Assembly (NCBI GenBank): GCA_001949185.1
Contig: BDGG01000010.1
Location: 1,311,773-1,375,772, forward strand
Direction: 5' to 3'
Source: Ramazzottius varieornatus
Taxonomy: Eukaryota > Tardigrada > Eutardigrada > Parachela > Ramazzottiidae
Length of the DNA stretch: 64,000 nucleotides
Below are positions 13,501 to 23,405 of this stretch, piece after piece. A program made the translations under genes and the position numbers. Position 1 is the stretch's first letter. Each line of letters opens with the position of its first letter. The notes under the pieces were generated by a model that was not told the DNA's origin, made no database searches, and was given only the letters and a program-made list of their open reading frames with translations.

Positions 13501-16500
13501 GCACCTACCGATCCTTCCTATGGCGAGCAAGTGGAAGGATTGGTGCAGGCTCGGCCATCGAATCAGAACGAGATCGGATCTTCGAGCGGCACACCACTCA
13601 ACAAAGCTGGCGGTGGAGAACAGTCGGTCAGGAAAGGGGGCGTAGCCGGAGTTCCTGTCGATCCGACTATCGCATCATCAGATGTCATCGAAGGTATTCT
13701 GCCACCGTCGGACCTTCCTCCGCTCAATCAAAATCGTAAGTGCTTTTTTTCTGTCATTCCCTTCTACAAGTTTATCTTGTGCGCGTTATTTGTACGGTGC
13801 TTTGCAATAAGAAAATTGCCTATAAAAGTACATAAAAAGGGCGGAAAAGACCTAATTCGAGTGTCAAAACGCCAGCAATTGCACCTTCCAAAGCTTTCAG
13901 AATAAAATCAAGTTCTCGTCGGCCACACAAACTTTCTTTTTTACAGTGGCTTATCTCCATCCATCTGACCCAACAATGACCGACAATATCGAAGGCATGC
14001 CCAAGCTGAAGCCAGCCGTGAGCAGCATCTTCCTTCCAATCGAACCGACTTCTGCCGACCGCTTCGCAGGTATCGCCACCGCTTCCACAAACAAGAGTGG
14101 TAACTCCGCGGCGGAGCCTCTGCCTGCTGATTCCGTCGAGGGCGTCTGGCAGTGGTCGCATCCTCTCACCGACAACCTCAATGCTGTTCCAGGTGCAGTC
14201 CAGATCTCCGTCAGCACACAACGCGCTAATGGCACGGAAATACTCTCGCACACCGGCAATAGTTCCTTGATTGCTATCGCGGGGAACACCAAGCTGAATA
14301 TCACGTCGAGCTTAATGAACTCCACTCTCTTCCCGGCCTCAGCCGCCATGCTGGGTATTCAGCTCAACGGAAGTCTCCCAGCCAACATGGTGGTCTCTGT
14401 CAACTCCAACAAGGGCCTTCGACCACTTCAGCTAGCCAAGCCAACATCTGGTAAGCCCAAAATCAAACTCAAAAAGTTTTTCTTAAGACAACTGGGACGT
14501 GGGCATAAGAATGGAAGCATATCGTTTTCTTCACTGGCGCACGTCTTCGTTGGTACAGGGTGGAAGTGTGCGCCACTCGGGAAACGATATGGTTTAAATC
14601 ATTTGCCCAAATATGTAATTGCTTTGGTACGTGTTTACAATTTATTTCCAATAGGTTCAGCTTTAACAGACGACGATAATACAACCGACTCTACAGTAAT
14701 CCAGATCGCCGTGGAGCCTAACAGCGGGGACGACTACGAGGGACAACTGCACAAAGTGGACGCTAACGTGAAGAACCAAGGGGTTGAACCAAACCCCACC
14801 GATGACTATGAAGGTATCCAGAGACCTAGCGACTTGAATCAAGTTATCATAGCTGATAGCCAGACTACCACCGTCAGAAGCACCACCATCCCCACACCGC
14901 CTAGCCGGTGGGTAATACAGACAAACAACGCACAGAGAACCCAGGTGAACAAGACTGTTGGGTTACCCGGAAGTAATAACCAGTGGGGGGTACCCATTCA
15001 AATTATTCGATACAACGCTGCCGACATCTTAACGAAAGTTACCACCAACACAACCACAGCTACCACCACTCAAGCTAGCGTTTCCTCCTCGGCACGACCT
15101 TCTTCCACAAGCCGAAGCAGCTCTTCGTCGCAAAGAATCAGTCAAAGTACGACATCAAAACCCAGTAGCGCCACCACATCACCGTTGACTACACGGACAA
15201 CGATCACTGCCTCAACATCGACTTCAACCAGCCGGAACTTGGTGACGAGTAGCACGACATCAAGTCCGGTACCTCTGGCCGAAGATGGCCATGACGAAAT
15301 CAAGTCTATCATTCAACCGGGTAACATCGATCAGATATCGTCCATGCGAGTCAACGAGAATCCGCGTACGACGACAAGAAAACCTGCTACCACATCAGCA
15401 CAAGTGGCGCTAACGGGACTTGAACAAGGTTCTACGGTTGGGTCGAGCCGAAATGGCTCGGGTATTCCAGTTATTTCCGGGTTCGAACCTGGCGAGCCAC
15501 TCACCGGCATCTACGAGCGCGGTAGGCTAATCGTAAAATAGGACGTGGGCGAATGAACTCAGCCAGTTGTTTTTCTAAGTGACGCACATCTCCATTGTTA
15601 TTGGCTGGAAATGAAAGTCCACTTGGGAAAGCGATCTGGTACGAATCATTCGCCTACGTCAGAAATGATATCTTGATACTATCGTCTTCATTAGCGAAAT
15701 CTCCTCTGATTTCAGGCTGCTTTTTCGATGGGGCTTACTACAGAAACTACCAATCCATTCCGACCAACGACATCCAAGTCGGTTCCTTGTACGACCCTTG
15801 TCTAGTTCGACTGTGTAAAGAAGGAGTCGTTCTTGGGCCAAGCGAGCAAAGATGTCCTCCTCCCATCGACGGATGCTTCAGCACTTCGATACCTGGTGTA
15901 TGCTGTCCAGTGTACCTCTGTCGTAAGTACTCAGACACGATATGTGACCTGTCTGTCACAAAAAGGTGTCAAGATCAAGTGTAAGAGAACCTCTCTTTTT
16001 TGCAGCAAACTACCTGGAGCGGAACGAGACTTCATACACTCTACGTGCTGCATCCGGTGACACCTTGAACACGGAAAAGACCAAGATGGCTCTAGCTAAA
16101 TGTACGTAAAGACTTCGAAACTGCATTCGAACCTTTCCATATTCGTCTATCTGATGAAATGTTTTCCTTTGCAGTTTGCCGAGTCGGTCCCAGGTTCCTG
16201 GCTCTGAATGAACGCGTAGTCCACGTTATGGGCATTCAGTGTCAAACATGTACCTGCAAACCGAAAGGTATCGTTTGTGAGCCTGGATGCGCTCAGAACT
16301 TGCTCATCGCCACAGAAGCACCGGAAGTGATAACGCCCCGAATCTTCCCAACTTTATCACCTACCACCACTCAACCCACGACAACGCTACCGACAACTGT
16401 ACCTCCGATAACAGAACCACCGGGTTCAAGAAGTAAGAGAAATTTTTGTTTGAGGTTTTAGGCATATAAGCTTATTTTTACTGTTTTCGCAGGTTGCGTG

Positions 16501-16659
16501 ATACAGAAGAAGCGCTTCCGCAATGGCGAAGAAGTCAGCTTCGACGACCCATGCCACATGTGCTCATGCATGGACGGCCTAATTATTTGCAAAGTAAATC
16601 GAAGAGGATGTCGGTCTTCCAGAATAATTAATGCCCTAGATTCCTTCCCTTTCTTATAA
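10541..16659 (+). CDS. Secreted VWC-domain, mucin-like protein (tenectin-like?), 13 exons, 1571 aa
   Basis: Probable extracellular-matrix protein. Exons: 10541-10583, 10731-11027, 11090-11338, 11412-11645, 11708-12183, 12266-13052, 13205-13735, 13947-14450, 14655-15521, 15716-15922, 16006-16101, 16175-16432, 16493-16659. The ATG at 10541 is chosen because it gives a signal peptide (MWTVIRALVFLCCYGFVLAA) that splices in phase into exon 2. Exons 2, 3 and 4 each encode one Cys-rich von Willebrand type C module (CxxCxC...CCP pattern). A fourth is in exon 10, and one or two more are in exons 12-13. Between them lies a Ser/Thr-rich stretch with at least 14 degenerate copies of a motif like VPLDPT-x4-EIEG. 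VWC pairs flanking a mucin-like centre recall arthropod tenectin, but I see no RGD, so that name is a guess. The exact C-terminus is uncertain: exon 13 reads to TAA at 16657, and an extra 3' exon cannot be excluded. Possible poly(A) signal at 17049-17054. Confidence 0.8.
13089..13107. repeat. TTAA microsatellite in an intron
   Basis: A short run of TTAA/TTAAT units in intron 6 of the VWC-domain gene. It has no evident function. Confidence 0.7.
14496..14612. repeat. Family A MITE-like element, VWC gene intron 8
   Basis: It opens with GACGTGGGCATAAGA and closes near AAATCATTTGCCCA. The internal hairpin is CACTGGCGCACG...GTGTGCGCCACT, flanked by the inverse pair CATATCGTTTTC and GAAACGATATG. 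It fills over half of the intron 14451-14654, which has no in-frame stop. Confidence 0.8.
15542..15660. repeat. Family A MITE-like element with ~15-bp terminal inverted repeats
   Basis: This is the clearest copy. It begins GACGTGGGCGAATGA and ends TCATTCGCCTACGTC, which are inverse with one mismatch, for a 119-bp element. The inner arms AAGTGACGCAC and a decayed CCACTTGGGAAA are the family core. No convincing target-site duplication is seen. It lies in intron 9 (15522-15715) of the VWC gene. Confidence 0.82.
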
Positions 16660-17256
16660 TTTATAATCGCGACCAGCTTTCAGTCGGTGTTGATTTAAGA
16701 TTTCTTGTTGCATCGTTAAGTTAAGTTTGACGTTGAGACGAGTTTCGGTCGGTTAATTGTAACTGACTGAAATTCTGTTTTGACGCTGTTCCTACATCCC
16801 TGTTTCCCCATTTTTGGTAAATTCCTACGAGTCAAGAGAGCAAAGTAACGGATCGATGCTCTGAATTATGTGCTGCGGACATGGTGTCATCTTGTTCCAG
16901 TGGCTCACTGGTCAAGGTGTGGCATTTTCTATATCATATGACGTGACATACTGGCATGACTCATGCGACGGACGAGTCATTAAGCGGGTTTTGCTAGCGC
17001 CATTTGAGTCATGCTACGTCATATACGATATCCGATAATCAACACATAAATAAATTCTTGTTTTCCTTCTACTCAACGAAAGCCGCGAAGTTCTCATTTC
17101 TCCGCTTTCCCTCCTTGAAGTCCTTGTTTTCGTTTCCTTTTACTGGGAAGCTGAGTTGTCCAACCTGTACGTAGATAGAACCGTGGGCTTGTGGATCGTA
17201 AGGAGTTATCTACTGACCGAAAGCTATCTAGAGTCGAAGAGAACAAGGCATCAGCC
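16660..17256. other. Intergenic region between VWC gene and BAF
   Basis: Contains the likely 3' UTR of the VWC gene, with AATAAA at 17049-17054, and the short 5' region of BAF. No gene is seen. Confidence 0.5.
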
Positions 17257-17595
17257 ATGTCTGCCACCACGTCCCAAAAATTCCGAAACTTCCAGAGTGA
17301 ACCCATCGGGGAGAAGGAAGTTACCGCTGTAGCTGGAATCGGGGATGTCTTGGGAGCACGTCTGGTGGAAAAAGGATACGACAAGGTGAGGTTGAGTGTG
17401 GCTGACAGTATGAAGACGGCTGACTTGGGTGCTGTGCTTTCTTTACAGGCATATGTGTTACTGGGACAGTTTTTGGTGTTGAAGAAAGACCGAGAGCTCT
17501 TCCAAGACTGGCTCCATGAAACCTGCAACGCCAATGCTAAACAGCAGAAGGACTGCGCAGACTGTCTGGCCGAATACGTCAAGGAGAACTTGTAA
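17257..17595 (+). CDS. BANF1: Barrier-to-autointegration factor (BAF), 2 exons, 91 aa
   Basis: This small dimeric DNA-binding protein bridges double-stranded DNA and LEM-domain and lamin proteins, and acts in nuclear-envelope reassembly and chromatin organisation. Exons 17257-17385 and 17449-17595 encode 91 residues against 89 in human. Conserved blocks are the N-terminal TTSQK-R-F, the EP(M/I)GEK and AGIG helix-hairpin-helix region, GQFLVLKKD, and NAKQ-x2-DC near the C-terminus. The 63-nt intron falls after GYDK, exactly where the family continues with AY(V)VLGQF. The intron is a multiple of three and has no stop, so an unspliced transcript would encode 21 extra residues. The ATG at 17257 matches the family start. 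Confidence 0.95.
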   Translation: MSATTSQKFRNFQSEPIGEKEVTAVAGIGDVLGARLVEKGYDKVRLSVADSMKTADLGAVLSLQAYVLLGQFLVLKKDRELFQDWLHETCNANAKQQKDCADCLAEYVKENL

Positions 17596-17974
17596 GATAC
17601 ACCATGACTGACCGCTTACTGCCCATCATCGCGGTATCAGTGATATTCAATAGACGCAACTCTTTACCTTCCAGTTGATCTTAACTAATTTTTTTAGATG
17701 ACTTCATCTCTTCACGGCGTCTTTTCTCAAGTTTTACCCAATGGTTTGCGCCGTTTAGTACAAAAAACGTTAGAACTTAGAACATAGATTCCTGAAGTAC
17801 GGTATTCTTCGTTCAACATGACGTGTCCGCTATTTGAAACTTTTTCCGTTGAAATTCACCAAACCAAATCACCGGAATCTTCCATCATATATTAAAAGCA
17901 GAATTCCAAATGAAATATACACTGAAAACTCCAAAACGAGAAAACAGTGTGGGAGTCTGTACTGTTTATATCGT
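17596..17974. other. Convergent 3' intergenic region
   Basis: 379 nt between the BAF stop and the stop of the minus-strand coiled-coil gene. It is AT-rich and presumably holds both 3' ends. No other feature is seen. Confidence 0.5.
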
Positions 17975-20900
17975 TCAAAGTTTACGTGGTTTAGGCTTCC
18001 TCATAAGGCCTAAATCGCCATCGGCTATCCAAGATGGCTTTCTCTCCACCTTGTCATTCACCAGATGATCAACTTCCTCAGAATAGTGCAGAAAGCGGAT
18101 CAAGCGATCCTCAAAGCTTTCAATCTTGTTCAAGTTAGACGGCGTCGAAGGAAGCGGGTCAGAACCGGACTTTTGGCATAAGCTCAAATAGTCCTTGATT
18201 GTTTGTGCCAACTGCTGCAGTTGCTTGTCCATGTCCTTGCTGACGCTCTGTTCCGCATTCAGGTAATTTTGGGTCTTGTCTTTCTGTTCACGCAATATTT
18301 CGACGTGACTTGCAAGAGTCTTATTTTCCAGGGACAGTTGCTGGATGCCAGTCACACGTGGATCGCCGGTCTCACCAACCTTGGTGGAGACAGAAAATCA
18401 ATTTATGGAAGGCAATGGAATCAAAGAAAAAATCGGTTACCGAAGAAAAATAAACGAATATAACCGAATTACCTTCGTCGGGTCTTCAGCACCTTCTTCC
18501 AATACCTTAGCCGCCTCTTTCTTCCGAACTTCCTGCAGGTCGCGCAAGTGCCTCTGCAGTTTTCTGCCATGTTTGGTGGAGACCGACAGTAGTTCTTTCT
18601 TCAGTTGGACTTCTCTTTGAGTGGCATCTAATCTCTGATCGCACTTTTTGTAGCTTTCAATGGCGACCGAGGCGTCATCGGAGAACTTCTTTGCGCGTTT
18701 GCGGCCTTCCACATGGTTCTTGACAGCCTCCTGTAGGTTGTCATTCATGCTTAGAACGAGTGCGCGTTGGTATTCTTTGAAGAGCACACCGACACGCTTC
18801 TCGTACTGACGGAACAGCTCGTTCTTTCTTCGTGCGGAGTTTAGGAGCATCGTGGATACCTTCTTTGTGAACTCTGCCTTTGTTCGTCTAGCTTGTCGTT
18901 GTAGGAATTTCAGCTGCGTTTCCATCTGACGCTGCTTCTCTGGATACTCGCGTAACGCGTGAAGGCGCATCTGAAGATATTCCTTCCGCGCCGCGAACTG
19001 ATCAACCAGTCTCTGCTTTTCCAGCTGCAACCAAGCTAAGCAAGTATTCTGGTATTCTGTTTGTATTTGCGCTTTATTCTGTAACTCCTCGAGTTTTAAG
19101 TTCAACTTGGCTACTTTCTGTTTTTCCAGGTCCCTTTGGTCAAGGAGGAAGTCGATAAACTGAACCATGGCTGAGTACTCCGTCTTGTTTCTTCCACTGG
19201 CCTCTTGGTAATCCACCTCCAGCTGTAGCCACAGTTCCCTTCGTAGTCTTACTTGCTGTTCCAAGTCTTTGATCTGTACAGCGTAGTAATCAGGGGTCTT
19301 TTCATACAGGAAAGCTCCTCGGACATGCTTCCAGCCTTCATCGTCGGAGTCCTCGTCAAAGTCCATTTCGTTTTCGGGTTTGTGGAGCTCCTTCCGCAGG
19401 ACGCTGGGCGGCATCTCCAAGTCGTGGGCGAGAGCGTATAGATCGTCGACAGGTACGGTTTGTAGCTCGTTGTGGGACAAAGGGACCGAAACGTCGTACT
19501 GGTGACCGGCGAGCTCTAGGGGTGGAAGAGCGGAAGTCATGACCTCAGGTTTGTGACGGGCTTTTATCTTTGTGGAGATTTCTTTCTTAATTATGTCTTC
19601 AACGGGCTCGCAGTCGCTAGAACTCCTATCGGAATTGTAATAATCGTGTTGGTCGTCTTCGTGTACAGGTGTGGGTACTTTGTATGGTACCGCTGTGATA
19701 GACCGCTTCGGCTTCTTCATCGTACCTCCTATCGAAACGCTCACAGATAAGCACAATAACTAACAAGAACGCCCCAGCGAATAATCGGGATAATTGTACC
19801 TTTAGGTTCGTCCTCCGCCGAAGAAGTGTCTTCGTCGTTCGGATCCTCGTTAGGATTCACAGCGATCGGGACAAGAGGTTTCCGAGGTAAGGCCTGTTCG
19901 TCGTCGTACGGCTCGCGTTCCTCCTCGTCCACCCAGTCCGCATCTGGTAGATGTTTGTCCACAGCAGCCTCGTACTGGAGCAGCTTCTTTGCCAGTCGGC
20001 TAGCTACCACATCGACCTCCAAGTCTTTCCTGCCAATCGGTACTTTCTGTCCACGTAGTACACGCTCTCGTCTGTACTCTAAAAAACTCAGGTCCTCACA
20101 GCTCTCTGTCACCAGTGCATCTTGTTCCTCTGTAGTCGTCAGCAACTCGTTTCGGTGGACAAAGGCTTTCTCGGGAAATTTCGTCCGGCGTCCTTCGTCA
20201 TACAACTCTGCTGGATACCTCCGTATCGACGCTGTCTTGGGCGGAAGTGGTAACAACCTTGACAGTTTTGGGGTTACTTTACCTCGTGGAGTAGCTCTTG
20301 AAGATGCCTTATTTTCCTTCTTATTAGTAATAACTGATACTTTGTTTTCAGATGGCGCCTTCTTTCTCACTGACTCAGCTGAAGATGATCGGATCGAACT
20401 TGGCGGTCGTTCGAAATCACCAGAGTTTTGTGTGTTCAGCGTGGAAGAAGCCGTTGCGATAGCATTCAGTTTCTCCAGGACTTCCGGTCCCATTGTACCA
20501 AAATCAAGGTTAGTTTCAAGTAGATCTTTCACTGAAGTGTAGAGCGGTAACTGCGGGTCAGATTTTGTCATAAACAAATCTGCAAACTGACGAGCAATCC
20601 AGTCAGACTTTGCTTTTGTGATGGGCTCGTTGAATGACAGGGACTTCTTTACAGGCCTAGGTGGCGCTGCAGGTACCTTCTCGACTACTTTCGGCTCTTC
20701 GGCCTGGATGTTCGCTTCGTCTGAATCGTCCTTTTCTTCCGACCACACTTCAGGTTCCTGTTCTCTCGATTCCACGGACGACTCGGATGACGTCCATTCC
20801 GGTACGTCATATCCTTCCAAATCAGTTTCCCCTCCCGTAGATTCTGATTCAGTCGCGCCAGATTCATTGCCATCAGCAGGTTCACCTTTCACTTCCTCCT

Positions 20901-21231
20901 CCAGATCTTCCGTAAGACTACTGAGTGACCGACCATCATCGCTGTCTTCTTCGGCGGAGATGAGTGCTTCATACTTGTCGATATCCAGCCTGTCGCCAAA
21001 GTCAAGGATAAGTTCCGGCGGAATATTCTCTTGTAGCGAACCATCGTCTGCTTCCTCGCTGTCATCATCGAACGGTGGTCGCTCAAAGTCGCCGGCATTG
21101 GGTAGCAGCCCGTTGTCATTTCTCGGAAGATTAGGGTCGTCCTTTGAGTACTTGGCTACGAGGTGAAGGAGACTTGGACCCGGAAGTGGATCCAACTCCT
21201 TTTTTAATGATTTGCCGCCCTTCTTCGGCAT
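17975..21231 (-). CDS. Acidic and coiled-coil protein of unknown family, 3 exons, 1030 aa
   Basis: I do not recognise this protein. Exons on the minus strand are 21231-19800, 19728-18473 and 18379-17975, joined in phase by 71- and 93-nt introns. The N-terminal half (about 1-480) is low-complexity, rich in Asp, Glu and Ser, with basic patches and two similar segments of the form GDFERPP. The second half is strongly charged and predicted by eye to be long coiled coil (about 600-930), rich in Gln, Leu, Arg, Lys and Glu, with a second short coil at the C-terminus. No enzymatic motif, membrane segment or signal peptide is visible. The architecture resembles axonemal, centrosomal or cytoskeletal coiled-coil proteins, but that is only a resemblance. 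It converges with BAF and is divergent from the TP53I13-like gene. Confidence 0.8.
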
Positions 21232-21891
21232 GATTTACGTCAAGATGTTACTACGATACTGTGTGCCGTATTCAATGAGATGTCAAATCGCAAGTCGGCG
21301 TCCCTGATCTCTAGAAGATAAGCGCGGAACGCCGCTGTATGAGAGTTTAATGGCAACAAGCTTTCACGTACAAACGAGGGGCGTTGTTACAGTTGACAGC
21401 ATTGGTACTTCGTTTTTTACTGCATATAACTTCGGTATTCACCTCCGGTAGCCTGTGAAAATATCGAAGGTCTTACCGGTATTCCATAGTTAAATTCATA
21501 CAGATCGTAAATTGTTGCAGGCCATGTCTGTAAGTGTTGCGGTTACTCGCGGGAAATATGTGAGCAGACTGAATCCTAGGTAAAATCGAAATGAGAGTGG
21601 ACTTGACATTGATGAGAGCCATTTGTATGCAAAGGTGGTTTGGCCACATAGTTATTCATGTTTGTCAGTACCTCTTGACAGTCGAAGCGATCGTTGCTGT
21701 TTTGCTGTTTAGCAGGTTCAAGCAAACTTCGAAGCACATAAACCGGGGATGCCTCCCTAATACCTATGTATAAACCTTTATCCTCTTTCCCCTATCCGGT
21801 TTTGACCGGGATATCAGCCTGTCTTCACAGCTAAAGACACCCTGCACAATCTGAGGGCTTACGTGCTGCCTCACTGCGATGAGATACAATC
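21232..21891. promoter_or_regulatory. Divergent promoter region
   Basis: 660 nt separate the starts of the minus-strand coiled-coil gene and the plus-strand TP53I13-like gene, so both promoters and 5' UTRs probably lie here. No specific element can be named. Confidence 0.4.
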
Positions 21892-23405
21892 ATGGCTGAT
21901 CGTTCTATTTGGCCAAGATGGTTGCTGTTGAGCATTTTTGGATATCTTCCTGGGACAATCAGTGCGCAAATTCCGATGGGAGTTACACCCGGATGTGACG
22001 ACGGACAGGTAAGTTTCCTCACGGCCAAGACACGTAATTTTGTCGTGGAGGTTCACTTTCGCGAATGTTGTTTTGAAAGAAGGTTTCAATCCTAGACAAG
22101 CCTGGATGTGGACTGGAATGGGCTTTCCCGGGACTACTGGTGCACAGAGGGACAGTGGAAGACCAACGCATCGGTGCGTGCACATTACAGTATTCACCTG
22201 TTGCTTGTCTATATCCTCTGGTCTATCTCTTTCGAGAGGTTCCAGCCATAAAAACATATTTTTCAGGCTCCTCCAGTCCAATCTTGTGATCCTTCTCCAA
22301 ACCAGGTAAGTCGACGGTAGATTACTTCGGCGAAATTGCTTTGTGGTAAGTACTTGCCCCAGGGAAGTCCAGAGTATGGAAAACGCGGCGGTAGCCTTAC
22401 CACAAGGATACAAATGTACGCGTATGCTGAAACTTTTGTCTTGTTATAGAGGACTCATTATTGCATGAACGACAAGATTGCTTACACCGATGTTCCTCCC
22501 ACGTAGTAAGAGATCTCTTGTCTGAATATGCTACTTGATGATAGTTGTAGAGTGAGGCCTAACGTTTACTGATTTCGCCCCGTAACCTCGTACTGCTCTT
22601 GTTTTTAGCGGGGACCACAGGCCTGTATGGCCGGTATACGGGGAATACAAGTACGCGCCCCCTCAAAGATGGATTCATAGCTTAGAAGTAATTAACCTTG
22701 GTCAGAATCTTGACAACTGACATGTTAACATTGTAATGTGAATTCCATTTAAAGCACGGCGCCGTAGTGATGCTTTATCATCCTTGTGCCAATATGGTTC
22801 AGGTGGACAAGTTGAGGACGCTCGTACGAGGATGTCTTCGACGCCACCTGATCACGCCGTATAATAAACTCCCAAGGTCCACGGTATGTATGGGACTTTG
22901 TGTCTTGATCCTTACTCACGATCCTTACGACCCTTATTCACGATTTCTTTCAGCCAATGGCGTTGCTGACATGGGGATGTAAATTGCTCATGAATGTTGT
23001 GGACGAGAGGGTGGCGGTCGAGTTCATTAAGGTACCTCGTACTTGTGCAAGTGTTGCGAACAGTTGAACGTGGAAGGCCCAGGTTTACTGCTGCAATTAC
23101 TCGTTTTACTTTGTCAGACTCATGCTGACAGAGGTCCCGAAAAACTCTTCGAGGACGGTGTGTTCTCATACAACCTCATAAAGCGGGCAGCCATGATCAC
23201 AGATGCCGGGGACTCTGTGATCTGTCCATCAGGCACTTCCGGGTCCAACGCAGCACTCGGACAACCCTCACAGTTTCTTCCCGCTACCTCTTCCGCCTCT
23301 TTCCCAGTCACTTATAGGTTTTTGATGAGTTGGACTCATGTGATAGCGCTTTCAGTTTCCCTGATAGTATTTTCCGTTGTCGTTTCGCCCTTCGGACAGG
23401 ACTGA
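21892..23405 (+). CDS. TP53I13-like single-pass membrane protein, 9 exons, 303 aa
   Basis: Exons: 21892-22008, 22096-22173, 22267-22305, 22363-22415, 22452-22502, 22609-22687, 22755-22883, 22954-23031, 23118-23405; all phases agree. The product has a signal peptide (about 1-25, [16 protein letters not shown]) and a Cys-bearing ectodomain. A hydrophobic segment near the C-terminus ([15 protein letters not shown]) is followed by only six residues, so it could be a membrane anchor or a GPI-attachment signal. The family hallmark is the block [35 protein letters not shown], a C[13 protein letters not shown] segment and a [11 protein letters not shown] segment. I associate these from memory with vertebrate TP53I13 and its uncharacterised invertebrate relatives. 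The cellular role is unknown. Exon 5 uses the second of two adjacent AG acceptors, because only that keeps the frame. Confidence 0.78.

Noticed and set aside
15470-15500. tRNA-like GGGTTCGAACC motif
   Set aside because: It lies in coding exon 9 of the VWC gene with no matching A box or acceptor stem.
19826-21166. Ser-rich plus-strand frames over the coiled-coil gene
   Set aside because: Antisense shadow of Glu/Asp-rich codons on the minus strand.
22363-22650. Alternative splice model for TP53I13-like exons 4-6
   Set aside because: A different phase is open for a short way, but it loses the conserved [13 protein letters not shown] and PPQRW block. The chosen phase preserves it through three exons.
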